Assembly: GCF_014268595.2 (NCBI RefSeq)
Contig: NZ_CP077091.1
Coordinates: 1,758,501-1,822,500, forward strand
Direction of reading: 5' to 3'
Source of the DNA: Pseudomonas hamedanensis
GTDB taxonomy: Bacteria > Pseudomonadota > Gammaproteobacteria > Pseudomonadales > Pseudomonadaceae
Length of the DNA: 64,000 nucleotides
The notes beneath the pieces are model-generated. The model was not told the DNA's origin. It saw nothing but the letters and a program-made list of their open reading frames with translations, and did no database searches. Every line of letters starts with the position of its first letter. The first letter of the stretch is position 1. The position numbers and the translations under genes were made by a program. Of this stretch, positions 29,753 to 38,644 are shown one piece after another.

Positions 29753-31207
29753 ATGGCCAAAATCACCATCAAAGAACTCGAGTCGCTGACCGCCAACGAT
29801 GCCGGCCGGATCCTCAGGGAGGATGGCAATCTCGCCGGTCGAATTTCAGTCCGTAAGGACGGCGTGTCGGTCAGCTTTTTCTATCGGTATCGCTGGGGCG
29901 ACCAAAACAAAGAGTACGCCTGCGGAACCTGGCCGCGCAAATCCCTGACGGACATCCGCAAGGCCCGCAACCAAGCCCGGGCGCTCATTGACGAACAGAT
30001 CAATCCCAACGAACACAAGAAAGCCGCCAAGGCACAGGCATACGCCGCAGCTAACATAGAGGCCGAACAAGTAAAAACCGCGAAGGTGAAAACGCTGACC
30101 GTCCAAGATCTGGCCCAGGCCTGGCTATTGGATGGCGTCGCGCGAAAAGACGGCAATGCCGAGTTACAGCGTCGTTTTAACAAGGACCTTTTGCCAGCAC
30201 TCGGCAAGACCGCAGTGAGCAGTGTCTCCGAACACGATGTTCGGGCGCTGATCCGGGCCGTGATCAACCGCGGCGCTCACCGGCAAGCTATCAGTTTCTT
30301 CGCCGACCTCACTCAGATGTTCGGTTGGGCCAGAAAGCGCCAACCTTGGCGGGCCTTATTGATCGAGGGTGATCCAACTGAGCTGGTTGACATCTCCCCC
30401 TTGATCCCGGCCGACTACGAAGCCGAAAGAAGCCGCATCCTTTCATCGGCTGAGCTGTTGGAACTGCACAACCGTTTCCAACAAATGACCGCCGATTACA
30501 ACGCCCTCCCCGCCGGTCAGAAATACGACGGCATTCGACCGTTAAAAAAGGAAACCCAACTAGCGCTCTGGATTAGCCTAGGCACGCTGTGCCGGATTGG
30601 CGAGTTGCTGCAGGCCGAATGGAAAAATGTCGATCTGGAGCGGCAGACTTGGTTCCTCCCCAGTGAAAACGTCAAAGGCACCCGGGGCAAGAAGCAGGAC
30701 CACCATGTCTTCCTCTCTCCCTTTGCCCTGCATTTTTTTCAGGAACTCAAGACCCTGACGGGGCATTCCCAGTGGTGCTTCCCCAACAAGCAGGATGATG
30801 GGCATGTGGACGTGAAAGTGGTGAGCAAACAGGTCGGCGATCGCCAGGCCCGATTCAAAAACCGCAAGGCCCTCTCACGACGGCGTCACGACGATACCCT
30901 GGTGCTCGCCGACGGCCAGAACGGCGACTGGACGCCACATGACCTGCGCCGTACCGGGGCGACCATGATGCAAGCCTTAGGCGTTAGTCTCGATGTCATC
31001 GATCGCTGTCAAAATCATGTCCTGGCCGGCTCTCGGGTGAGACGTCATTACTTACATCACGACTATGCCGAAGAGAAGAAAAACGCCTGGAACCTGTTGG
31101 GCGATCGGCTCAGTGCGGTGTTGTCCTCGAACTACGAGTACACGCCAAACGAGTCGATGTTGTCTTTTCCAGTGTACGCGGCGCCAGAGACGCGAACACC
31201 GTCATAG
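29753..31207 (+). CDS. tyrosine-type integrase (P4-like) of the genomic island
   Basis: A 484-residue phage-type integrase. The start MAKITIKELESLTAND at 29753 follows GGGGGAACCC. Residues ~1-95 are an arm-binding domain (RKDGVSVSFFYRYRWGDQ, GTWPRKSLTDIRKARNQA), ~120-220 the core-binding domain, and ~235-450 the catalytic domain with LGTLCRIGELLQAEW (first Arg), PHDLRRTGATMMQALG (HxxR), and RVRRHYLHHDY (Tyr nucleophile). All catalytic residues appear intact. It should recombine at the tRNA-Pro end 162 bases upstream, so the island extends to the right. Confidence 0.92.
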   Translation: MAKITIKELESLTANDAGRILREDGNLAGRISVRKDGVSVSFFYRYRWGDQNKEYACGTWPRKSLTDIRKARNQARALIDEQINPNEHKKAAKAQAYAAANIEAEQVKTAKVKTLTVQDLAQAWLLDGVARKDGNAELQRRFNKDLLPALGKTAVSSVSEHDVRALIRAVINRGAHRQAISFFADLTQMFGWARKRQPWRALLIEGDPTELVDISPLIPADYEAERSRILSSAELLELHNRFQQMTADYNALPAGQKYDGIRPLKKETQLALWISLGTLCRIGELLQAEWKNVDLERQTWFLPSENVKGTRGKKQDHHVFLSPFALHFFQELKTLTGHSQWCFPNKQDDGHVDVKVVSKQVGDRQARFKNRKALSRRRHDDTLVLADGQNGDWTPHDLRRTGATMMQALGVSLDVIDRCQNHVLAGSRVRRHYLHHDYAEEKKNAWNLLGDRLSAVLSSNYEYTPNESMLSFPVYAAPETRTPS

Positions 31208-31297
31208 GCGGTTGCGCCCATAGCCTCCCGGAATTTAACATCCGCGACACCCCGTGTTATGGCCTTAAATTCGCGACGAGCAAAGGTGACAGACTGC

Positions 31298-32488
31298 ATG
31301 TACACATTCGTGAGCTTCACCGTCGCGGAACTGTTCGAAAAAGTATGGCAAACACCCATGGTCAAACTGGCCCACGAAATTGGTGTTTCCGACGTCGCCG
31401 TCGCCAAGGCTTGTCGCAAAGCCGGCATCCCTCTCCCTGGGCGTGGCCACTGGGCCAAATCGGAAAAGCAGCGACAACGAAAACCCAAACCTCCTCAGGT
31501 CGAAGGCAATGTCCAATTCCAAGTGCTCGACCGTGACAGTTCGCTCGTCACGGCTGGCACTGATTTGAAGTCACCTATAGTCCGGCGAACGATTGAAGCC
31601 CCCTATCAATTAACCGAGCCTCACGCGCTAGTGAGTCAATGGCTAAAGAGCGCAAAAACATCGAAGGTCAAGGACGGCTACCTCGATTACGCAGGCAAGC
31701 GTGTCTTGAATGTGATGATTTCGTCGACATTGATAGAACGCTGCGCAATCCTTTTTGATGCATTGATCAAAGAGGGTGAGGCTGACGGTTGTTCATGGAA
31801 GATCAACGTTGAAGGAAAAACAGTCGTCACGGTCAACGATGAGCCTATAACCGTGCGACTCGTGGAGCGATTAGCCAAGCACCCTATCCCACCGCCACCT
31901 CCGCCAAAACGCCGCCCAGGCGCTCCATGGGAGCCTAATTTCATGTCCCTGCGAAGCCCACAGTTTGAATGGACCTCCACTGGCGAATTGACGTTTCAGA
32001 TCGACGCGCGGATGGATTACGGAGAACGGAAAAACTGGAAGGACACCAAGACCGCGCCGCTCGAGAAAAAACTACCTAGCATCCTCGCGGGCTTAAGTTC
32101 CGCGTCAGTTTCTATCAAGGTCCTCAGAGAGAAAGAGGCGGCAAGAAATCGTGAATGGGCTGAAGATGAAAGACGACGCCTTGAACGAGCCCGTGCAACA
32201 GAGACTCAACGTCGCCTCAGACTAAGCGTCGTTAAACATACAGAGCGATGGGAACGTGCCGAGCGCTTACGAGCCTTCATAAAAGCGGTGGAAGATCGGC
32301 TAAAAATTGCCCCGATCGCAGATCGTGAAATGGCATATCCTTGGATCGACTGGGCTCGCAAGCAGGCTGATCTCTTGGATCCTTTGCAGGAGAATCTGGC
32401 ATTAATTACGACTATGGACGTAGAGTTAGAAAGCTGGTTCTGCGGCTCACATTACGGACAGGCAGAGAAAGGTTGGTGGTCTGAGTAG
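31298..32488 (+). CDS. island protein with N-terminal helix-turn-helix, unknown function
   Basis: A 396-residue protein; the start MYTFVSFTVAELFEKVW at 31298 has AAAGGTGA upstream. Residues ~10-50 look like a DNA-binding helix-turn-helix: HEIGVSDVAVAKACRKAGIP followed by LPGRGHWAK. A basic proline-rich linker follows (KQRQRKPKPPQ), then a mixed alpha/beta region and a long charged coiled coil (~285-340, REKEAARNREWAEDERRR). I have seen this N-terminal pattern described only as a conserved island-type protein without a known role; no enzyme motif is visible. It lies directly after the integrase, the usual place for cargo or regulators of mobile islands. Confidence 0.6.
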   Translation: MYTFVSFTVAELFEKVWQTPMVKLAHEIGVSDVAVAKACRKAGIPLPGRGHWAKSEKQRQRKPKPPQVEGNVQFQVLDRDSSLVTAGTDLKSPIVRRTIEAPYQLTEPHALVSQWLKSAKTSKVKDGYLDYAGKRVLNVMISSTLIERCAILFDALIKEGEADGCSWKINVEGKTVVTVNDEPITVRLVERLAKHPIPPPPPPKRRPGAPWEPNFMSLRSPQFEWTSTGELTFQIDARMDYGERKNWKDTKTAPLEKKLPSILAGLSSASVSIKVLREKEAARNREWAEDERRRLERARATETQRRLRLSVVKHTERWERAERLRAFIKAVEDRLKIAPIADREMAYPWIDWARKQADLLDPLQENLALITTMDVELESWFCGSHYGQAEKGWWSE

Positions 32489-32603
32489 TGGGACGATATA
32501 GATCTCAGCAAACACGCCTTTGAGTGGCTCTAATCGTAACGTGTAGACAATTGGTCACCTCCAATTTCCTGCTGCTACGCTGTCCTCACACGGAGGATAA
32601 CCA

Positions 32604-32813
32604 ATGACCAATTCAGACCTGCTCCCTTCCTTGCTTTTCAAGATCAATCAAAACCAACTCGCCCTCGAAGCTGCCATCATGGAGCTAACACTTTGGGTCG
32701 AGCATCGCGGATCTGCTGATGTCGCCGAGAATGTTCGCGGTGCGCTAGACACAATCAGCCGAAACGAAGAGTTCATCAAAATGACACTCGCGGTGCTGAT
32801 GGCGCCGGAGTGA
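32604..32813 (+). CDS. 69-residue hypothetical protein
   Basis: A short acidic protein starting MTNSDLLPSLLFKINQNQLA with a strong ribosome site (CGGAGGATAACCA). It is predicted to be all helical (LALEAAIMELTLWVEHRG, NVRGALDTISRNEEFIKMTL). No family recognised. It sits between the helix-turn-helix protein and the HEPN-type gene on the same strand. Confidence 0.6.
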   Translation: MTNSDLLPSLLFKINQNQLALEAAIMELTLWVEHRGSADVAENVRGALDTISRNEEFIKMTLAVLMAPE

Positions 32814-33153
32814 CGTCGTCTGGGGAGGGCATGCCACGCGCCGCCTAATTCCTCTGCGGGCGAAGGTATCCAAACAATCCCGTTGGGTAGCTGCCTGAAA
32901 AATGCTTCTGCAACTCGAGCGTTGGCACCCTCCTTAGACTGCCTTTATCTGTTAACAACAAGCAACAATCGACCGGAAGCGGTCCAGTCGACTGCTCAAG
33001 TGAAGGTGGCTGGTTGTGGCGAAGTAATTTTTTTCAAAGCTAGGCAATGTAGATAACTCAATAGCAATGGCATCATGTGCTACCTAGCCTCAGCCTTAAG
33101 CTGGCGTAGAGATAGAGACTTGGAATGGTCAACCAGAATACTAAGGAGATAAA
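32814..33153. other. 340-base gap without a gene
   Basis: No frame with a start and ribosome site is supported. It contains GACCGGAAGCGGTC (32973-32986), a short palindrome related to the degenerate CTTTCGGCCAGAAG repeats seen elsewhere in the window. The last 40 bases carry the ribosome site of the next gene. Confidence 0.4.
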
Positions 33154-34041
33154 GTGGCACTTACGTTTGATCGTTGGGTAAAACCAGAGCAGACCAGTTG
33201 GGCTCTTTGGCAGTTTAGCGAGTACGAAGCTCAGCTGAACAACATGTACTGGTCCTCTGTAGCGCTTGAACAGTTCGCCATGCATCACGTCAGAAAATCG
33301 CCAGAAGAAAGCATCAAGAGCGTGTTAAAAGCTTCAGGCCCGAACGCAGCCAGATTTGATGCGGGTAGGAGCGTATTCCTAAAAAATGTAAAGGACATGG
33401 GGAACTGGAAGCGAGCAAGTTTTATTATGGCAGCTACCGGCGCAATGGAAAACTACTTCCAAAGAGCAGTTCTGGTCGCATTGAAATCTGATCCTGCACT
33501 CTTGCACGGAAAATCTAAAGCCATTGATGGCGTCCAATGGTTAAAAATTGGTATTGATGTCGACCATTCGGAAATTTTGACAGCTGTCACGAAGGGATCA
33601 TGGGGGACGAGATATTCAAAATTAAAATCGCTCTTTGGTGAGCTTCCAGACATCCGAGACAACGTGGATGATCTGGATAAAATTAGGGTATTTAGAAATG
33701 GTGTAGGCCATGCATTTGGCAGGGAATTAGATGCAAAACCGCGATTGCTTCGGAGGGGGACAGACGAAATTACCCCACTAACAGAAGAAAAATTCAAAAA
33801 ATGGTTAGGGCAAATCTCAGGAATAACGCGGGAATTTGACAGACATGTTGTTCAACATCACATTGGCGATTTCGAGTCCCTCTTATATCTCCATGAATAT
33901 ATTATCAAGGCGGACCGATCGAAATTTTCTCTTCGTCGTTTTTCAAAGGCATTCAAATCTAATATCGGCCAGGAGCAGGGCCACTCGAAAAGCATCCAGT
34001 ATTACGAAGATATGATCACTTACTATGACTCAGTGGTTTGA
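33154..34041 (+). CDS. HEPN-type domain protein (candidate RNase/defence gene)
   Basis: A 295-residue protein starting at a GTG with a strong AGGAG site. The middle carries the HEPN ribonuclease motif RX4-6H as RNGVGH (Arg181, Asn182, His186), preceded by the expected helix ELPDIRDNVDDLDKIRVF. The N-terminal half is helical with an aromatic-rich start (WALWQFSEYEAQLNNMYW), as in HEPN proteins predicted to cleave RNA in toxin or phage-defence systems. No antitoxin or partner is directly adjacent. The AT-rich composition fits an acquired gene. The motif is seen; RNase activity is inference. Confidence 0.6.
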   Translation: MALTFDRWVKPEQTSWALWQFSEYEAQLNNMYWSSVALEQFAMHHVRKSPEESIKSVLKASGPNAARFDAGRSVFLKNVKDMGNWKRASFIMAATGAMENYFQRAVLVALKSDPALLHGKSKAIDGVQWLKIGIDVDHSEILTAVTKGSWGTRYSKLKSLFGELPDIRDNVDDLDKIRVFRNGVGHAFGRELDAKPRLLRRGTDEITPLTEEKFKKWLGQISGITREFDRHVVQHHIGDFESLLYLHEYIIKADRSKFSLRRFSKAFKSNIGQEQGHSKSIQYYEDMITYYDSVV

Positions 34042-34331
34042 GGACGTTCGACAAGCATAGAGTTGCTCCTATTTCATCACCGGCATCATGAGACAGAAAA
34101 ATCATCGTACTTCCATTAAACCGCCCTCTAAGTTCGCCGTTAGCTACCGTTCGTGTTCGGTTGCTCTCGGCCAGTAGCGGATCTGCAGCCTAGCGGCAGA
34201 TGGCAAAGATGGAGATATGAATCGCCTATGAAACGAGGGCCGATTCAGTTGGCACTTACGGACCCCACGCCCAATGGCTGCTCTTGCTTCCGGGCTATCT
34301 TTCCAAGGGAGATATTACCTGCAGCAGCCCG

Positions 34332-35465
34332 CTAAGAAGTCTCTAAGAAGCGCTTGAGCAGAATCAGACTTACCAGTATAAATACTAGGTAGCACACGCG
34401 AGTTAGAACACCAAGCTTAGACTTGGCAGACTCAGAGGACGATGACAGCTTCATACGAGAATCCTCAATCTTTTCCTGTATTTCTTCCACGCCAACAACG
34501 ATATCATCATACTTTTTAGTGGAACGATTAAACTCTTCCGCGAGCAAATTTATGTGGCTAACAACATTGTTATTCAGGGAGATTATCATCCAGGTCGAAA
34601 TTATCAAGCCGACAAGTATAATTAAGTAATCCCATGAAGTCGTGGCCGGCTTTAAGATGGCGCCAGCTGCCACAATACCACCTGGTACAGCAAACGCTTT
34701 GGTTTGCTGAGCCATGATAGCCTCTTGGACCTTGCCCAAAAAGCTAACGCAATCATTTTCGATTTCTGTCAGTATTTTGTTAACTGAAAACTTACTAACG
34801 TATACTTTATAGCGCTCGTTATATTTCTTGTAGAACTTTGAGACAGACTCCATAATCAATCGGAGGCTGCAGTCCTTTTCATCCTTCAAAAGATCCGTCA
34901 GCGTTTCGCGCATTACGTGACGGCGCTCTTCGCAATGAACATCTTCATCGGCCATAACCGCTGCATGCAGCTTTTGAGCGTCTTTTAAATCCTTTTCCCC
35001 CACGTCGATGGCCAGCAGCTCATCGCATTTCATTAGGTAGGAAATTTCCATCTTTGTAAGAAGCGATTCTTTCGAGTTGAAGAAAATGTATTTATGGGTT
35101 TGACTATCATCACCCTCGCTATGGCAAAGCGTTTTTAGCGCTTCTCTAAGTAGAAAGTACAAGTTTATCAGTCGCGAAATTGAGACCTGCTGATCTGCGT
35201 CCATGCCGATGATGTGGATATGCTCAGGCTTTTTGCTACGCGTCCGTACTGCATGCCACATAGCTTCGGTGCTGGCAAAAAAAGGCACGAAACAGGCGTC
35301 CCAGGCCGAAGGTAAAGAGAGGAAAAGATCAGTTCCAAACAGCTCCAATCTTTCAGGGCTATGACACCCATGCACTTTCAGAAACGCAAAAACCTCCCCC
35401 ATATCGACCGACCGCGCGTCGAGTATGAGTTGGTCATCATCCAGAGAAATGCGTTCAAGCATCAC
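34332..35465 (-). CDS. membrane protein paired with NdpA-like protein, unknown function
   Basis: A 377-residue protein. The first ~245 residues are soluble and mixed alpha/beta; then come a hydrophobic region around 256-272, a clear membrane helix at 277-298 (SWDYLIILVGLIISTWMI), a charged coiled coil (305-345, VVGVEEIQEKIEDSRMKL) and a final membrane helix at 353-372. I do not recognise the family. Its start overlaps the end of the NdpA-like gene by 11 bases, so the two are translationally coupled and should work together: one protein binding nucleic acid, the other at the membrane. That layout is typical of abortive defence modules, but this is inference. Confidence 0.65.
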   Translation of the reverse strand: MMLERISLDDDQLILDARSVDMGEVFAFLKVHGCHSPERLELFGTDLFLSLPSAWDACFVPFFASTEAMWHAVRTRSKKPEHIHIIGMDADQQVSISRLINLYFLLREALKTLCHSEGDDSQTHKYIFFNSKESLLTKMEISYLMKCDELLAIDVGEKDLKDAQKLHAAVMADEDVHCEERRHVMRETLTDLLKDEKDCSLRLIMESVSKFYKKYNERYKVYVSKFSVNKILTEIENDCVSFLGKVQEAIMAQQTKAFAVPGGIVAAGAILKPATTSWDYLIILVGLIISTWMIISLNNNVVSHINLLAEEFNRSTKKYDDIVVGVEEIQEKIEDSRMKLSSSSESAKSKLGVLTRVCYLVFILVSLILLKRFLETS

Positions 35466-36636
35466 CGGAACCCGAGGCCGGTCCGCCAGCGTTGATGCTT
35501 CTTAGCTGGTTTGATACCTCTATTGGCAGCTTGACCTTCAGATACACGAAATCCTTATCGACGCTAAGGTCCGCATCACTGTCGCCAACGGCCACGGCAT
35601 CCAGTTTGAAGCGCCCATCAAACTCTCCAGAGGGGAGTTTGATGTTGGTAAAGGCCATGCTTTTGGCAGTTATCCCAGAGGGCTGAAACTCTTCGCTCAC
35701 CTTGAAGCGTTCAGAGTTTTCTGAGATAAACTTGACGAGTCCGCCGTGATGAGGCGAGTCTTCTTTCAAACACTTGTTGATGACGTGCTGGATTTCTGAA
35801 AGGTGGACGCGTTCTCCCGCTTTGCTTTCAATATATTCAACGACGCGCTTGTGAATTGTGCGTCGTTCTGTCAGAGATAGGGTGCTAGCTTCCTCTTGGA
35901 GGTATGCACCTAGCGCGTTTTTGAGATTGTCGACGCAAACCTTTCCAGGAATGGAGTCTGAGCAGCCCAATGCGACAGTGAAGAACTCGCTTTTTGAGTT
36001 TCCTTTAATAAAGTAGAGGTAAGAGTCACCTGTATTTTTAGGGAAGCCTTTTTTAAATTCTGTCAAATCCATACAGGCAGCTTGACGAAAGTCCTGTAAG
36101 TTCAGGCTTTCCGTATCTTTCGGGTTGAGATTGTTGTCATTGTCGAAGTCATAACCAGCCTGCTTGCCAAGCATGACAATCAGCAGATGGTCCACCTGTC
36201 GGTGATCTTGGTAGTGCGAAAACACCACGTAGCCTTCATTCAGTGAGCGGCGGGCCGGGTCGTTTGCCTCGTCACAGAGTCGGTCCATCACGCCATTAAC
36301 AAACGTGTCGAATTCAAGATCGCTGGCATACTTCGAAAAGTTAGCAGCAGCCGAAAGCATGTTCGGATCAACATATCCGTAAATTCTCCCGCTCTTGGAG
36401 AACTTTTTACCGATGCGATTTACAAAATCAACGCACACCGGGGAGCTGAGATCCCAGTTGTTACCCTTATTGCTATCGTAAAAAGTCAGACCACCAAGCG
36501 TTTTCTTGAAAAATTTCGCTGCACATGCATTTAAAACTACTAGCGGCTTCACCTCAGGTTTTGAAGCCTCTGCTTCATGGAGAGATTGAGGTGAAAATGA
36601 TGCGCGATCATCCATGCTAGGTACGTCCGTGGTCAC
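35455..36636 (-). CDS. nucleoid-associated protein NdpA/YejK-like
   Basis: A 393-residue protein resembling the 37-kDa nucleoid-associated family (NdpA/YejK): GYVVFSHYQDHRQVDHLLIVML and the later KAGERVHLSEIQHVINKCL fit its layout, with Ser/Asn-rich extensions at both ends making it longer than the usual ~335 residues. The listed start is a GTG; an ATG 7 codons in (MDDRASFSP) is possible and neither has a strong ribosome site. It is the first gene of a coupled pair with a membrane protein and is AT-richer than chromosomal genes here, so it is probably an accessory paralogue rather than the housekeeping copy. Confidence 0.7.
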   Translation of the reverse strand: MTTDVPSMDDRASFSPQSLHEAEASKPEVKPLVVLNACAAKFFKKTLGGLTFYDSNKGNNWDLSSPVCVDFVNRIGKKFSKSGRIYGYVDPNMLSAAANFSKYASDLEFDTFVNGVMDRLCDEANDPARRSLNEGYVVFSHYQDHRQVDHLLIVMLGKQAGYDFDNDNNLNPKDTESLNLQDFRQAACMDLTEFKKGFPKNTGDSYLYFIKGNSKSEFFTVALGCSDSIPGKVCVDNLKNALGAYLQEEASTLSLTERRTIHKRVVEYIESKAGERVHLSEIQHVINKCLKEDSPHHGGLVKFISENSERFKVSEEFQPSGITAKSMAFTNIKLPSGEFDGRFKLDAVAVGDSDADLSVDKDFVYLKVKLPIEVSNQLRSINAGGPASGSGDA

Positions 36637-36696
36637 TTAAAATGCCGAACGCTTTAACGTCAGCTGCGAGCTAGAGATAGTAGCACAGTGCTGGCA

Positions 36697-36970
36697 TTAG
36701 GGCTCCGGATCCTGCTTAGACGCATCCGAGCGTCTATGCCATGCTGTGGCGCACCTTGGATCAGCAAAATTCGGTTTTTTCGCCACTATCGCCTTCAACA
36801 AGCCTACGGTACTGATGACGTTCATCACCAGCTTCAGGTTGCACGCGAGCACCTTCAGGCTCATCTCCGCGCTCACCCCGTCAGTTCCATGGTGAGAGAG
36901 CGCGTCGCTCCCATCCATCGGTAGAGCGTCCCGAAGGGATACTCAGGAGTCCGTTTTCAAACCCGCATCA
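36697..36970 (-). pseudogene. IS1182-type transposase remnant
   Basis: The C-terminal end of a transposase: RTPEYPFGTLYRWMGATRSL in one frame, then after a frameshift VSAEMSLKVLACNLKLVMNV in another. These match the end of IS1182-family transposases (PFGTLK...WMGATHFL...EMSLHVLAYNLKRVM). The rest of the element and its inverted repeats are gone. It marks an old insertion next to the NdpA-like pair. Confidence 0.7.
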
Positions 36971-37757
36971 CCTCTGGTGCTAGGCTCGACCCGCGTTGCA
37001 TTCCCCCAACACAACTGCATGTTCCCAGCGCTTCACTCGACGATTTGTGCCTGGAGTACAATGGGTTTTCAGCGAGCAACTCTGGCATTTTGAATCGCCC
37101 TCTTTCCCAGATGCCCTCGATAGCCTGCTATTAGCCGATAACTGCCAGTTACAACTGACCGCGTTTGACCCATCCCAACCGTCAGAGGCCTCTACGAAGC
37201 CAGGGGCGGTTCAGTGCTTTTCACAGTCAAAAACGGATCGTATCTTAAACGTATATGGAACTCTCGATAAGCGGATGGCGAACACACCTACCGTACTCCA
37301 GCATTAAGGGCATGGGTCCGCCAATTTCGGCGGATACCATCGTCGTTACGTCTAGGATTGACAAGATAACCTTGCCGGAAGCTTACGGATTGACAACATC
37401 TGCCTCACGATAAGGCTCATCCAGCACCTGTCTGCTAGGACTCACTCGGCGCTATGACCAAGGCCCTGCTAAACAGATTGTTCAGATCCGGCGGAAAAAC
37501 ATCTTCATGGCAAGCCGCAAAGTTCTCCTGACGACCACCACCTAACTTCACATACCGCTTCGCGCTCCCGGTCAGTCCACAGGGCGCAGGTGCACTGCTC
37601 GGTACCTGTGTGCACCGTAAAGTAATGTTCGACCGCAAGCACATGCTCGCCATCAATAAGCGTCTGGCAGACACACCTTGCTGATAGCTAAACTCCGCCT
37701 TTCGTTTTTGGGTGATGGAGCCTACTTGCAGGAGGTAGGCACCACCCTTTTGATGTC
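36971..37757. other. 787-base region of remnants
   Basis: No gene with a proper start is supported. A plus-strand stretch from about 37040 to 37310 reads protein-like (PGVQWVFSEQLWHFESPSF) but lacks a ribosome site and family match. Near 37640 another short protein-like run occurs. I read the region as decayed DNA between the transposase remnant and the SnoaL-like gene. Confidence 0.35.
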
Positions 37758-38168
37758 CTACGATCCGACGACGCTATCAAGTAGCGTCGTCCCATAGGAG
37801 TTGTCCACTACGCATAGCCACTTTTCCGAGATATGTCGAAACACGTAGGTCGCCCTGCGCGAAATCTCAGTTTTCACACCGGCCTTATCCGTGGCCTGTA
37901 GTAAGGTCTCCATGATAACGAGAGCTACATCACCTCCTTGTATAACTTGGATCTCCCCCTGTGTGACAACGATGCTGTTATTGAAATGATCCGCAATGGC
38001 GACAAAAGCTCGGCGGATGCTCTCTTTGCCTGAGACGGTCAATCCTGGTTTGACCACGAGACTGGCGTCATCCGCATAAAATTTCATCAGTTCGTCGAAG
38101 TCTTCGGCTGTGATAGCGCGATCAGCGGCCTCGATTGTCTCTTTGAGAGTTCGGGTAAGTGCGTCCAT
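37758..38168 (-). CDS. SnoaL-like/DUF4440 protein
   Basis: A 136-residue protein of the NTF2-like fold: N-terminal helices (LKETIEAADRAITAEDF), the typical FYADDASLVVKPG strand, GKESIRRAFVAI, and C-terminal sheet RRATYVFRHISEKWLCVVD. GGAGCAAAGG precedes the start. Such proteins are small-molecule binders or enzymes; no specific substrate is indicated. A terminator hairpin lies 40 bases upstream of the start, so expression may depend on read-through. Confidence 0.8.
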   Translation of the reverse strand: MDALTRTLKETIEAADRAITAEDFDELMKFYADDASLVVKPGLTVSGKESIRRAFVAIADHFNNSIVVTQGEIQVIQGGDVALVIMETLLQATDKAGVKTEISRRATYVFRHISEKWLCVVDNSYGTTLLDSVVGS

Positions 38169-38207
38169 TCCTTTGCTCCTGTGTGAGCCTCAGAAGCAGG
38201 AATGAAA

Positions 38208-38230
38208 AACCCCGCATTTGAGGCGGGGTT
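38208..38230 (-). terminator. terminator/attenuator ahead of the SnoaL-like gene
   Basis: AACCCCGC at 38208-38215 pairs with GCGGGGTT at 38223-38230 and on the minus strand is followed by a five-T run. It sits between a short leader (candidate start at 38310, MKSYSFRC, or a frame reading NYYRLHIGGGAAYDLP) and the SnoaL-like start at 38168. Either it ends a lost upstream gene or it is an attenuator for that gene. Confidence 0.7.
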
Positions 38231-38644
38231 CGGCAGATCGTACGCAGCCCCACCACCTATGTGAAGGCGGTAATAATTGAACTTGCGCAACGGAAACTGT
38301 AACTTTTCATGGCATGAATCTGCCGCATAAAGCCAAGAAAATCAACTGATACAATCCTGTATGGACACACCGTTTGCCACTACACCGGTCTCCACTGATG
38401 CGGCAGCAGTCTCTTACCGCCAGATGCAAAAAGTCCAGCGCGGGGCTGGGCTTTTCCGAGGCCAGCTTTCGGCCAGTAGTGGACATTCAACTCAACTCGA
38501 TAATACTCCGCCGACCGTGCATCATGATGCTCGCCACCCCTCTGCTGTGGCACAAGTGCCAGAGGTGCAGAGTCTGACTTCACGAGTCCGCTTTGTTCCC
38601 AGCCCGCTCCCAGCGAATGAGCCTGTTGAAATGGAAGTCACCTT
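38231..38644. other. 414-base gap with leader and repeat remnant
   Basis: The minus strand from 38310 holds the leader peptides described with the attenuator. On the plus strand a start at 38361 (MDTPFATTPVSTDAAA) opens a frame that looks like the first codons of a truncated gene; it runs into the dispersed repeat GCTTTCGGCCAGTAGTGGAC at 38463-38482. No complete gene is supported. Confidence 0.35.

Noticed and set aside
36996..37307. 103-residue plus-strand frame with protein-like sequence
   Set aside because: Start is a TTG without a ribosome site and no family is recognised; treated as decayed DNA.
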